Shown: positions 8,706 to 20,413, numbered from the stretch's first letter. The stretch is DNA of 22,805 bases from Nemertoderma westbladi (GCA_032718475.1 JAUCBJ010004641.1:1-22805); one strand, 5' to 3'. The notes: a model not told the origin generated them from the sequence alone. Translations and numbers: made by a program.

Positions 8706-8845
8706 ACGTTAAATGTTTCAACTAAAAGGGAAGAGCTCTCTGTTGTCAATGATATTGGTTCCCGACTAATTAAATATGGTCTACAACTACAGATTGAAGA
8801 GATTCTACATAGACTGAATACCCTATGGAAGCAGCTGCAGCAAAG
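8706..8845 (+). CDS. Exon 2: spectrin-repeat segment
   Basis: The acceptor is TTTTTTCCCAG and the entry phase is 0, matching exon 1. The peptide includes STKREELSVVNDIGSRLIK and ILHRLNTLWKQLQQ. The E-E-L...V-N...G..L and L-x-x-L-x-x-x-W-x-x-L spacing is characteristic of spectrin-repeat helices B and C. The donor is CAAAG|GTTCGC, which is weak. It was chosen because it leaves two bases of an Arg codon that exon 3 completes. The frame otherwise stays open for 35 more codons into the adjoining minisatellite and stops at 8952-8954. Confidence 0.75.
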
Positions 8846-8860
8846 GTTCGCACTGTCTGT

Positions 8861-11092
8861 GTATGCTATGTACCGGTATGTGGTAGGGCCTACTGTGCTG
8901 ATGTACTTTAGGAAACACCTTAAACATACTGTGCTATGTACCGGCATGTGGTAGGGCCTACTGTGCTGATGTACTACTTTTAGGAAACACGCTAAACATA
9001 CTGTGCTATGTACCGGTATGTGGTAGGGCCTACTGTGCTGATGTACTTTAGGAAACACCTTAAACATACTGTGCTATGTACCGGTATGTGGTAGGGCCAA
9101 CTGTGCTGATGTACTACTTTTAGGAAACACGCTAAACATACTGTGCTATGTACCGGTATGTGGTAGGGCCTACTGTGCTGATGTACTACTTTTAGGAAAC
9201 ACGCTAAACATACTGTGCTATGTACGGGTATGTGGTAGGGCCTACTGTGCTGATGTACTACTTTTAGGAAACACGTAAACATACTGTGCTATGTACCGGT
9301 ATGTGGTAGGGCCTACTGTGCTGATGTACTATAGGATACACGCTAAACATACTGTGCTATGTACCGGTATGTGGTAGGGCCTACTGTGCTGATGTACTAT
9401 AGGATACACGCTAAACATACTGTGCTATGTACCGGAATATGGTAGGGCCTACTGTGCTGGTGTACTACTATAGGATACACGCTAAACATACTGTGCTATG
9501 TACCGGAATATGGTAGGGCCTACTGTGCTGGTGTACTATAGGATACACGCTAAACATAGTGTGCTATGTGCCGGTATATGGTAGGGCCTACTGTGCTGAT
9601 GTACTATAGGATACACGCTAAACATACTGTGCTATGTACCGGAATATGGTAGGGCCTACTGTGCTGGTGTACTATAGGATACACGCTAAACATACTGTGC
9701 TATGTACTGGTATGTGGTAGGGCCTACTGTGCTGATGTACTATAGGATACACGCTAAACATACTGTGCTATGTACCGGAATATGGTAGGGCCTACTGTGC
9801 TGGCGTACTATAGGATACACGCTAAACATACTGTGCTATGTACTGGTATGTGGTAGGGCCTACTGTGCTGATGTACTTTAGGAAACACCTTAAACATACT
9901 GTGCTATGTACCGGTATGTGGTAGGGCCTACTGTACTGATGTACTACTTTTAGGAAACACGCTAAACATACTGTGCTATGTACAGGTATGTGGTAGGGCC
10001 TACTGTGCTGATGTACTACTTTTAGGAAACACGCTAAACATACTGTGCTATGTACCGGAATATGGTAGGGCCTACTGTGCTGGTGTACTATAGGATACAC
10101 GCTAAACATACTGTGCTATGTACTGGTATATGGTAGGGCCTACTGTGCTGATGTACTACTTTTAGGAAACACGCTTAACATACTGTGCTATGTACCGGTA
10201 TGTGGTAGGGCCTGCTGTGCTGATGTACTACTTTTAGGAAACACGCTAAACATACTGTGCTATGTACTGGTATATGGTAGGGCCTACTGTGCTGATGTAC
10301 TTTAGGAAACACGCTAAACATACTGTGCTATGTACCGGTATGTGGTAGGGCCTACTGTGCTGATGTACTATAGGATACACGCTAAACATACTGTGCTATG
10401 TACTGGTATATGGTAGGGCCTATTGTGCTGATGTACTACTTTTAGGAAACACGCTTAACATACTGTGCTATGTACCGGTATGTGGTAGGGCCTGCTGTGC
10501 TGATGTACTACTTTTAGGAAACACGCTAAACATACTGTGCTATGTACTGGTATATGGTAGGGCCTACTGTGCTGATGTACTTTAGGAAACACGCTAAACA
10601 TACTGTGCTATGTACCGGTATGTGGTAGGGCCTACTGTGCTGATGTACTATAGGATACACGCTAAACATACTGTGCTATGTACTGGTATATGGTAGGGCC
10701 TACTGTGCTGATGTACTACTTTTAGGAAACACGCTAAACATACTGTGCTATGTACCGGTGTGGTAGGGCCTACTGTGCTGATGTACTATAGGATACACGT
10801 TAAACATACTGTGCTATGTACCGGAATATGGTAGGGCCTAAACTGTGCTGATGTACTATAGGATACACGCTAAACATACTGTGCTATGTACCGGAATATG
10901 GTAGGGCCTACTGTGCTGGTGTACTATAGGATACACGTTAAACATACTGTGCTATGTACCGGAATATGGTAGGGCCTAAACTGTGCTGATGTACTATAGG
11001 ATACACGCTAAACATACTGTGCTATGTACCGTTATTATGGTAGGGCCTACTGTGCTGATGTACCACTATGGGATACACGCTAAACATACTAA
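8861..11092 (+). repeat. Minisatellite B, 67-72 bp unit, about 32 copies
   Basis: Head-to-tail units (for example starts at 8922, 8994 and 9062) with blocks CATACTGTGCTATGTACCGG, TATGTGGTAGGGCCTACTG and CTGATGTACT, followed by either ACTTTTAGGAAACACG or ATAGGATACACG. Length variation comes mainly from those two linker forms. The unit is itself a diverged dimer: ACTGTGCTATGTAC and ACTGTGCTGATGTAC. It fills almost all of intron B and starts 15 bases after the exon 2 donor. Open frames on the minus strand are repeat artefacts. Confidence 0.95.
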
Positions 11093-11109
11093 TTTTATAT
11101 GCATTGCTT

Positions 11110-11130
11110 GGGGGGGGGGGGGGGGGGGGG
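11110..11130. repeat. Poly-G tract, 21 bases
   Basis: An uninterrupted G run after the end of minisatellite B, about 70 bases before exon 3. Confidence 0.9.
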
Positions 11131-11200
11131 TAACTTGTAATGATTAAAGATATGAAACATTTAAATTAAATTAAAATTTTTCGTAAATACATTTTTCCAG

Positions 11201-11297
11201 GTTTGAAGTTAAAAGTAAAGAAGAAAGACGTACAATTCGACTTGTGCGTGGTAGACGGGATGATAGCATCGCAGCTTTGGAATCATTCGTACTCCAG
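11201..11297 (+). CDS. Exon 3: spectrin-repeat segment
   Basis: The acceptor is ATTTTTCCAG and the donor is CTCCAG|GTAAGA, close to consensus. The first base completes the Arg codon begun in exon 2, and 32 codons follow without a stop. The peptide starts FEVKSKEERRTIRL and ends ALESFVLQ. It is charged and helical, continuing the repeat directly after the QLQQR of exon 2. Exit phase is 0. Confidence 0.75.
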
Positions 11298-11395
11298 GTA
11301 AGAATACAACGATCAGTTGACCTGCACTTAACTTACGTATGAATGCTACAATTAAGGAAGAACATGGTAATAAAAAATATTATAGCTAGTTGGGT
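11298..11395 (+). other. Start of intron C, unique sequence
   Basis: Short single-copy AT-rich sequence between the exon 3 donor and the first degenerate 25-bp monomers. Nothing else is seen. Confidence 0.6.
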
Positions 11396-14300
11396 GTATA
11401 TTTTGAGTAGAAGTGTGGGATTGTATTATTTTAGTTCGTGCGGGATTGTATTATTTTAGTTAGTGTGGGATTGTATTATTTTGGGTATTGTGGGATTGTA
11501 TTATTTTAGTTAGTGTGGGATTGTATTATTTTGGGTAGTGTGGGATTGTATTATTTTAGTAGTGCGGGATTGTATTATTTTGGGTATTGTGGGATTGTAT
11601 TATTTTAGTTAGTGTGGGATTGTATTATTTTGGGTAGTAGTGTGGGATTGTATTATTTTAGTTAGTGTGGGATTGTATTATTTTGGGTATTGTGGGATTG
11701 TATTATTTTAGTTAGTGCGGGATTGTGTTATTTTGGGTAGTAGTGTGGGATTGTATTATTTTAGTTAGTGCGGGATTGTGTTATTTTGGGTAGTGTGGGA
11801 TTGTATTATTTTGGGTATTGTGGGATTGTATTATTTTAGTTAGTGTGGGATTGTATTATTTTGGGTATTGTGGGAATCTATTATTTTAGTTAGTGCGGGA
11901 TTGTATTATTTTAGTTAGTGCGGGATTGTATTATTTTAGTTAGTGCGGGATTGTATTATTTTGGGTATTGTGGGATTGTATTATATTAGTTAGTGTGGGA
12001 TTGTATTATTTTGGGTAGTGTGGGATTGTATTATTTTAGTTAGTGCGGGATTGTGTTATTTTGGGTAGTAGTGTGGGATTGTATTATTTTAGTTAGTGCG
12101 GGATTCTATTATTTTGGGTATTGTGGGATTGTATTATTTTAGTTAGTACGGGATTATATTATTTTAGTTAGTGCGGGATTGTATTATTTTAGTTAGTGCG
12201 GGATTGTATTATTTTGGGTATTGTGGGATTGTATTATTTTAGTTAGTGTGGGATTGTATTATTTTGGGTAGTGTGGGATTGTATTATTTTAGTTAGTGTG
12301 GGATTGTATTATTTTGGGTAGTGTGGGATTGTATTATTTTAGTTAGTGCGGGATTGTATTATTTTAGTTAGTGCGGGATTGTATTATTTTAGTTAGTGTG
12401 GGATTGTATTATTTTGGGTATTGTGGGATTGTATTATTTTAGTTAGTGCGGGATTGTATTATTATGGGTATTGTGGGATTGTATTATTTTAGTTAGTGCG
12501 GGATTGTATTATTTTAGTTAGTGCGGGATTGTATTATTTTGGGTATTGTGGGATTGTATTATTTTAGTTAGTGCGGGATTGTATTATTTTAGTTAGTGCG
12601 GGATTGTATTATTTTGGGTATTGTGGGATTGTATTATTTTGGGTATTGTGGGATTGTATTATTTTAGTTAGTGTGGGATTGTATTATTTTGGGTATTGTG
12701 GGATTGTATTATTTTAGTTAGTGCGGGATTGTATTATTTTAGTTAGTGCGGGATTGTATTATTTTAGTTAGTGCGGGATTGTATTATTTTGGGTATTGTG
12801 GGATTGTATTATTTTAGTTAGTGTGGGATTGTATTATTTTGGGTAGTGTGGGATTGTATTATTTTAGTTAGTGCGGGATTGTATTATTTTGGGTAGTGTG
12901 GGATTGTATTATTTTAGTTAGTGTGCGATTGTGTTATTTTAGTTAGTGCGGGATTGTATTATTTTAGTTAGTGCGGGATTGTATTATTTTAGTTAGTGCG
13001 GGATTGTATTATTTTAGTTAGTGCGGGATTGTATTATTTTGGGTATTGTGGGATTGTATTATTTTGGGTATTGTGGGATTGTATTATTTTAGTTAGTGTG
13101 GGATTGTATTATTTTAGTTAGTGTGGGATTGTATTATTTTGGGTATTGTGGGATTGTATTATTTTAGTTAGTGCGGGATTGTATTATTTTAGTTAGTGCG
13201 GGATTGTATTATTTTGGGTATTGTGGGATTGTATTATTTTGGGTATTGTGGGATTGTATTATTTTAGTTAGTGTGGGATTGTATTATTTTAGTTAGTGCG
13301 GGATTGTATTATTTTGGGTATTGTGGGATTGTATTATTTTGGGTATTGTGGGATTGTATTATTTTGGGTATTGTGGGATTGTATTATTTTAGTTAGTGCG
13401 GGATTGTATTATTTTAGTTAGTGCGGGATTGTATTATTTTGGGTATTGTGGGATTGTATTATTTTAGTTAGTGCGGGATTGTATTATTTTAGTTAGTGCG
13501 GGATTGTATTATTTTGGGTATTGTGGGATTGTATTATTTTGGGTATTGTGGGATTGTATTATTTTAGTTAGTGCGGGATTGTATTATTTTAGTTAGTGCG
13601 GGATTGTATTATTTTGGGTATTGTGGGATTGTATTATTTTGGGTATTGTGGGATTGTATTATTTTAGTTAGTGTGGGATTGTATTATTTTGGGTATTGTG
13701 GGATTGTATTATTTTAGTTAGTGCGGGATTGTATTATTTTAGTTAGTGCGGGATTGTATTATTTTAGTTAGTGCGGGATTGTATTATTTTGGGTATTGTG
13801 GGATTGTATTATTTTAGTTAGTGTGGGATTGTATTATTTTGGGTAGTGTGGGATTGTATTATTTTAGTTAGTGCGGGATTGTATTATTTTAGTTAGTGCG
13901 GGATTGTATTATTTTGGGTATTGTGGGATTGTATTATTTTGGGTATTGTGGGATTGTATTATTTTAGTTAGTGCGGGATTGTATTATTTTAGTTAGTGCG
14001 GGATTGTATTATTTTGGGTATTGTGGGATTGTATTATTTTGGGTATTGTGGGATTGTATTATTTTAGTTAGTGTGGGATTGTATTATTTTGGGTATTGTG
14101 GGATTGTATTATTTTAGTTAGTGCGGGATTGTATTATTTTAGTTAGTGCGGGATTGTATTATTTTAGTTAGTGCGGGATTGTATTATTTTGGGTATTGTG
14201 GGATTGTATTATTTTAGTTAGTGTGGGATTGTATTATTTTGGGTAGTGTGGGATTGTATTATTTTAGTTAGTGCGGGATTGTATTATTTTGGGTAGTGTG

Positions 14301-15156
14301 GGATTGTATTATTTTAGTTAGTGTGCGATTGTGTTATTTTAGTTAGTGCGGGATTGTATTATTTTAGTTAGTGCGGGATTGTATTATTTTAGTTAGTGCG
14401 GGATTGTATTATTTTAGTTAGTGCGGGATTGTATTATTTTGGGTATTGTGGGATTGTATTATTTTGGGTATTGTGGGATTGTATTATTTTAGTTAGTGTG
14501 GGATTGTATTATTTTGGGTATTGTGGGATTGTATTATTTTAGTTAGTGCGGGATTGTATTATTTTAGTTAGTGCGGGATTGTATTATTTTAGTTAGTGCG
14601 GGATTGTATTATTTTGGGTATTGTGGGATTGTATTATTTTAGTTAGTGTGGGATTGTATTATTTTGGGTAGTGTGGGATTGTATTATTTTAGTTAGTGCG
14701 GGATTGTATTATTTTGGGTAGTGTGGGATTGTATTATTTTAGTTAGTGCGGGATTGTATTATTTTGGGTAGTAGTGTGGGATTGTATTATTTTAGTTAGT
14801 GTGGGATTGTATTATTTTGGGTAGTGTGGGATTGTATTATTTTAGTTAGTGCGGGATGATTGTGTTATTTTGGGTAGTAGTGTGGGATTGTATTATTTTA
14901 GTTTGTGCGGGATTGTGTTATTTTGGGTAGTGTGGGATTGTGTTATTTTGGGTATTGTGGGATTGTTTTATTTTAGTTAGTGTGGGATTGTGTTATTTTG
15001 GGTATTGTGGGATTGTTTTATTTTTGTTAGTGTGGGATTGTGTTATTTTGGGTATTAGTGTGGGATTGTTTTATTTTGTTAGTGTTGGATTGTTTTATTT
15101 TAGTTAGTGTGCGATTGTGTTATTTTGGGTATTGTGGGATTGTGTTATTTTAGTTT
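11396..15156 (+). repeat. Minisatellite C, 25-bp unit, left block, about 150 copies
   Basis: The monomer is GGGATTGTATTATTTT followed by either AGTTAGTGC (type A) or GGGTATTGT / GGGTAGTGT (type B); occasional 28-bp forms carry an extra GTA. The A/B order forms higher-order patterns. The segment 12540-13110 matches 13940-14510, a 1400-bp (56-monomer) offset anchored by the rare GTGTGCGATTGTG variant at 12921 and 14321. The core is highly uniform, while the ends are more diverged. The plus strand carries almost no C. Confidence 0.96.
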
Positions 15157-17274
15157 AGCCAAGTGTGACACGCAGCTTCACACTACAGCTGAGCAACAGG
15201 TATGAGGTTCTTGCCTCTGAGGCGGCAGATCACTGTGAGGGCTATACTGCCTTCACAGAGGCAGTTAAAGTTAGCAGCTGCAGAAACAGTTCCTGTATAC
15301 CCTCGAAACAGGAAACGGCCTCCCTGGACTGACAACAAAATTCAGAAGTGCCGAAATGACCTATGTAAGGCACAGAAAGAGTCCCGACTCAAACAGACAA
15401 CAGCGGCCAAGAATGCAGTTAAGGCTGCATCTAGGTCCCTGAACAGGCAGTACTCCGTTAATTTACAGGAGCTAATAAACCAACAGGTTGATGCCATCAA
15501 TGGTGCTGACGACAGCAGGCAATCATCCCAGGCATGGAGATCGATCAACTTGCTTACTGGTCGAAAAAGCCAACCAACCACCAAGGTTAAGGCTGAATCA
15601 CCAGCCGATCGCCTCAATGGTTGGAAGGCCCACTTTGAAAAGCTCCTCAATAATGACAGGGTATTGCCTGATAACTTTATAGAAGTAAAAGTGTCTGAGT
15701 CTGTACTCCCAGATATTCCCATTGGTGATATATCCTTTGCAGAAGTGAAGGCTGCTGCAAAGAGCATTAAGACCAATCGTGCCAGTGGAGTAGATGGTGT
15801 TCCCCCTGGGGTCTTTAAAATACCTGAGTGTTTAAAGCTCATCTATCCCATCATAGTAGACATGTACCGAACAACAAGAGTCCCACAAGAAATGAAAACA
15901 AATAAGTTGGTGCCAGTTCCCAAGAAGGGCAACCTAACACTCTATGGTTCTTTTCGGGGAATCTCATTGATCTCGATTGCTGCAAAGCTATACAATAGAA
16001 TTCTATTAAATTGCATCAGGGATCCCATTGAGAGACTGCTCCGTGGAAATCAGAATGGGTTCCGTAAAGGTCGTGGGACCATGGAGCCCATTTTGGCACT
16101 TAGAAGGATAATTGAAGAGTTATCAAAAAAGAAAGACAGGCATCTGGCTGTCATCTTTGTTGACTTCTTCAAGGCCTTTGATTCAGTCTCTCGCTCACGT
16201 ATGTTCAGCATACTTTCATTAAATGGGATTCCTGATGAAATTATTTTAGCTATCACATCAGTATACGATGGTTCGACAACATTTGTGTCTACTGCTGACG
16301 GTGACACAGAACCATTTGAAGTGTTATGGGGCGTCCTCCAGGGAGACACACTTGCACCATTCTTGTTCATAATTGTTGTTGACTATGTTCTACGCATGTC
16401 CTTAGATCATCATAATGATGATGGGGTGATGATAACTCCACCTACTGGCTCCAGAATTCGAGGAAATCCTGCCAAGTACCTAACTGATCTAGACTTTGCT
16501 GATGACTTAGGAGTACTCTCAGAATTACTAGAGGGAGCCCAACGTCTCCTCAGCTCATTAGAACAGGCTGCTTCTAGTGTTGGTCTTTTTATTAACTCCA
16601 GAAAGACCAAACTTTTGACAGTTAACTTTGAAAGTCCTCAGCAAGTCTCTGATCGGATGAGCATAAGCTCAAAAGATGGTATGCTTGATCATGTGGATGA
16701 CTTCTGTTACCTGGGATCATGGATCCGGAAGTCAGGTGAGGACCTTCGAATACGTAAGGGAAGGGCATGGGCAGCCTTGAATAGGCTTTCCAGGATTTAG
16801 AAGTCACTGAGAATTAATCGGAAACTTAAGGTCCGATTATTTAGAGCAGCAGTAGTTCCAGTACTCCTCTATGGGAGTCCATGCTGGGCTCTAACTGCTG
16901 AGGACACCGAATCTCTGGATGGCACATTCACAAGAATGCTACGCCGGGTTCATTGTGTCAAGTACAATGCACACATCTCCAACCAGACACTATATAACAT
17001 TGGAGGTGTCTCATTGGATCCCCCAAGCTTGACACTAGAACAAAATCGCATCCGCTTTGCAGGACATTGCTTTCGCCGTGAGGACCAGCCAGTGCATAAT
17101 CTTGTACTTTGGCAGCCTCATGGAGTGAATAAGCATGGTGGACAGCCCATGACTTTCTTGAGACGCACCTTAAAGGACACTGGCCTGGAAGATGCGGATG
17201 ATCTAGCAAATGTCATGGGTGATATGGAGTTGCGGCGGTGCAATTTTGTCGATAAGCCGGCACAGTATTCTTAA
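15157..17274 (+). pseudogene. LINE reverse transcriptase, interrupted by frameshift and stop
   Basis: A long frame (from 15202) gives 532 residues, then a TAG at 16798-16800, then the same frame continues to 17274. The ATG at 15202 is not authentic: copy 1 lacks one A near 15268, so the first 22 or so residues are out of frame. RT motifs are SGVDG, NGFRKGRG, VDFFKAFD with its catalytic Asp at residue 321, VLQGDTLAP and FADD with Asp 434-435 (16501-16506). The C-terminal region has a YLGSWI block, VPVLLYG and an RIRFAGHCFRRE motif common downstream of RT in LINEs. Copy 1 has Trp (TGG) at the stop position. The active site is intact but the element looks non-functional because of the stop, the frameshift and the missing endonuclease. 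Confidence 0.88.
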
Positions 17275-17313
17275 AAATGCAGCTGCAAGGCAGCATGCCG
17301 ATCCTAGTAGTAG
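15157..17313 (+). mobile_element. 5'-truncated LINE, copy 2, inside minisatellite C
   Basis: Homology to copy 1 begins at AGCCAAGTGTGA, directly abutting the array. The element carries linker, reverse transcriptase and C-terminal regions and a short 3' UTR ending in a TAGTAGTAG-like tail, then array resumes. No endonuclease is present. Target-site duplications cannot be called because both flanks are repeats that share TATTTTAGTT. It lies in the same orientation as the host gene, within intron C. The 25-bp variants next to it on both sides resemble each other, which supports insertion into a pre-existing array. Confidence 0.9.
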
Positions 17314-20090
17314 TATTTTAGTTAGTGTGGCATTGTGTTATTTTGGGTAGTAGTGTGGGATTGTTTTATTTTAGTTAGTGTGGCATTGTGTTATTTTGGG
17401 TAGTAGTGTGGGATTGTTTTATTGAAGTTAGTGTTGGATTGTTTCATTTTAGTTAGTGTGGGATTGTGTTATTTTGGGTATTGTGGGATTGTTATATTTT
17501 AGTTAGTGTGCGATTGTGTTATTTTGGGTATTGTGGGATTGTTTTATTTTAGTTAGTGTGGGATTGTGTTATTTTGGGTATTGTGGGATTGTTTTATTTT
17601 AGTTAGTGTGGCATTGTGTTATTTTGGGTAGTAGTGTGGGATTGTATTATTTTAGTTAGTGTGGGATTGTATTATTTTAGTTAGTGCGGGATTGTATTAT
17701 TTTAGTAAGTGTGGGATTGTTTTGTTTTAGTTAGTGTTGGATTGTTTTATTTTAGTTAGTGTGGTTTTGTGTTATTTTGGGTATTGTGGGATTGTTTTAT
17801 TTTAGTTAGTGTGCGATTGTGTTATTTTGGGTATTGTGGGATTGTTTTATTTTAGTTAGTGTGGGATTGTGTTATTTTGGGTATTGGCGGATTGTTTTAT
17901 TTTAGTTAGTATTGGATTGTTTTATTTTAGTAAGTGTGGGATTGTTTTATTTTAGTTAGTGTGGTTTTGTGTTATTTTGGGTATTGTGGGATTGTTTTAT
18001 TTTAGTTAGTGTGGGATTGTGTTATTTTGGGTATTGTGGGATTGTTTTATTTTAGTTAGTGTGGTATTGTGTTATTTTGGGTAGTAGTGTGGGATTGTTT
18101 TATTTTAGTTAGTGTGGTTTTGTGTTATTTTGGGTATTGTGGGATTGTTTTATTTTAGTTAGTGTGCGATTGTGCTATTTTGGGTATTGTGGGATTGTTT
18201 ATTTTAGTTAGTGTGGCATTGTGTTATTTTGGGTAGTAGTGTGGGATTGTTTTATTTTAGTTAGTGTTGGATTGTTTTATTTTAGTTAGTGTGGTTTTGT
18301 GTTATTTTGGGTATTGTGGGATTGTTTTATTTTAGTTAGTATTGGATTGTTTTATTTTAGGTAGTGTGGGATTGTTTTATTTTAGTTAGTATTGGATTGT
18401 TTTATTTTAGGTAGTGTGGGATTGTTTTATTTTAGTTAGTATTGGATTGTTTTATTTTAGTTAGTATTGGATTGTTTTATTTTAGTTAGTATTGGATTGT
18501 TTTATTTTAGTTAGTATTGGATTGTTTTATTTTAGGTAGTGTGGGATTGTTTTATTTTAGTTAGTATTGGATTGTTTTATTTTAGTTAGTATTGGATTGT
18601 TTTATTTTAGTTAGTATTGGATTGTTTTATTTTAGTTAGTATTGGATTGTTTTATTTTAGTTAGTGTGGTATTGTGTTATTTTGGGTAGTAGTGTGGGAT
18701 TGTTTTATTTTAGTTAGTGTTGGATTATTTTATTTTAGTTAGTGTGGTTTTTTGTTATTTTGGGTATTGTGGGATTGTTTTATTTTAGGTAGTGTGGCAT
18801 TGTGTTATTTTGGGTAGTAGTGTGGGATTGTTTTATTTTAGTTAGTGTTGGATTGTTTTATTTTAGTTAGTGTGGTTTTGTGTTATTTTGGGTAGTAGTG
18901 TGGGATTGTTTTATTTTAGTTAGTGTTGGATTATTTTATTTTAGTTAGTGTGGTTTTGTGTTATTTTGGGTAGTAGTGTGGGATTGTTTTATTTTAGTTA
19001 GTGTTGGATTGTTTTATTTTAGTTAGTGTGGTTTTGTGTTATTTTGGGTAGTAGTGTGGGATTGTTTTATTTTAGGTAGTGTGGGATTGTATTATTTTGG
19101 GTATTGTGGGATTGTATTATTTTAGTTAGTGTGGGATTGTTTTATTTTAGTTAGTGTTGGATTATTTTATTTTAGTTAGTGTGGGATTGTGTTATTTTGG
19201 GTAGTAGTGTGGGATTGTTTTATTTTAGGTAGTGTGGGATTGTATTATTTTGGGTATTGTGGGATTGTATTATTTTAGTTAGTGTGGGATTGTTTTATTT
19301 TAGTTAGTGTTGGATTATTTTATTTTAGTTAGTGTGGGATTGTGTTATTTTGGGTATTGTGGGATTGTTTTATTTTAGTTAGTGTGGTATTGTGTTATTT
19401 TGGGTAGTAGTGTGGGATTGTTTTATTTTAGTTAGTGTTGGATTATTTTATTTTAGTTAGTGTGGTTTTGTGTTATTTTGGGTATTGTGGGATTGTTTTA
19501 TTTTAGGTAGTGTGGCATTGTGTTATTTTGGGTAGTATTGTGGGATTGTTTTATTTTAGGTAGTGTGCGATTGTGCTATTTTGGGTATTGTGGGATTGTT
19601 TTATTTTAGTTAGTGTGGCATTGTGTTATTTTGGGTAGTAGTGTGGGATTGTTTTATTTTAGTTAGTGTTGGATTGTTTTATTTTAGTTAGTGTTGGATT
19701 ATTTTATTTTAGTTAGTGTGGTTTTGTGTTATTTTGGGTATTGTGGGATTGTTTTATTTTAGGTAGTGTGGCATTGTGTTATTTTGGGTAGTATTGTGGG
19801 ATTGTTTTATTTTAGGTAGTGTGCGATTGTGCTATTTTGGGTATTGTGGGATTGTTTTATTTTAGTTAGTGTGGCATTGTGTTATTTTGGGTAGTAGTGT
19901 GGGATTGTTTTATTTTAGTTAGTGTGGGATTGTGTTATTTTGGGTAGTGTGGGATTGCGTTATTTTAGTTAGTGTGGATTTGTGTTATTTTAGTTACTGT
20001 GGGATTGTTTTATTTTAGGTAGTGTGGGATTGCGTTATTTTAGTTAGTGTGGGAGTGCGTTATTTTAGTTAGTGTGGGAGTGCATGTTAA
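17314..20090 (+). repeat. Minisatellite C, 25-bp unit, right block, about 111 copies
   Basis: Same 25-bp monomer as the left block but richer in variants: GATTGTTTTATTTTAGTTAG, GTGGTTTTGTGTTATTTTGG and GGGTAGTAGTGTG. A uniform sub-block of TTAGTATTGGATTG monomers lies around 18330-18660. Repeated multi-monomer blocks near 19440-19640 and 19690-19880 show larger duplications. The array ends about 20 bases before the exon 4 acceptor. Confidence 0.95.
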
Positions 20091-20110
20091 TTATTTGTAA
20101 CTCGTTACAG

Positions 20111-20152
20111 CTTGTGGATGAGTCTATAGAAGAAGCATTAAACGATCTCAGA
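20111..20152 (+). CDS. Exon 4: 42-bp exon of the spectrin-repeat gene
   Basis: The acceptor is AACTCGTTACAG and the donor is AGA|GTAAGT, a consensus match. Fourteen codons, LVDESIEEALNDLR, are in phase 0 on both sides, so skipping it would preserve frame. The acidic helical peptide fits between exons 3 and 5. Its small size lowers certainty; good splice sites and phase agreement raise it. Confidence 0.62.
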
Positions 20153-20413
20153 GTAAGTTTATTTTGGATCTGCTGCTATTTCTGTAACACTGTAGGAAGC
20201 ACTCATGGTGGCAGGGTGTAATCTTATTGGACTGGTCTCGCTATGATAATTATAATATCATATTATTTTGTAAACTCGGCCACACCCAGACATTCAATCT
20301 ATATTTTAATGGCTGGGAGGAGCATTGGAGCACGAAGTATTGTTACTCACATCGCGTACTCGTGTCGGCTGTTCGGGAAGCTATTATTATGAATATTATT
20401 ATGAATATTTGTA
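20153..20413 (+). other. Unique start of intron D
   Basis: Single-copy AT-rich sequence with no gene seen. The short plus-strand frame from 20227 runs into the poly-C tract and has no support. Confidence 0.55.

Noticed and set aside
8684-10109. Minus-strand frames with VHQHSRPYHIPVHSTVCL repeats
   Set aside because: Translation of minisatellite B on the strand opposite the exons. The frames end wherever linker indels change phase, and one overlaps exon 2 antisense.
4608-20090. CRISPR array
   Set aside because: Repeats are head-to-tail without unique spacers, there are no cas genes, and the context is eukaryotic.
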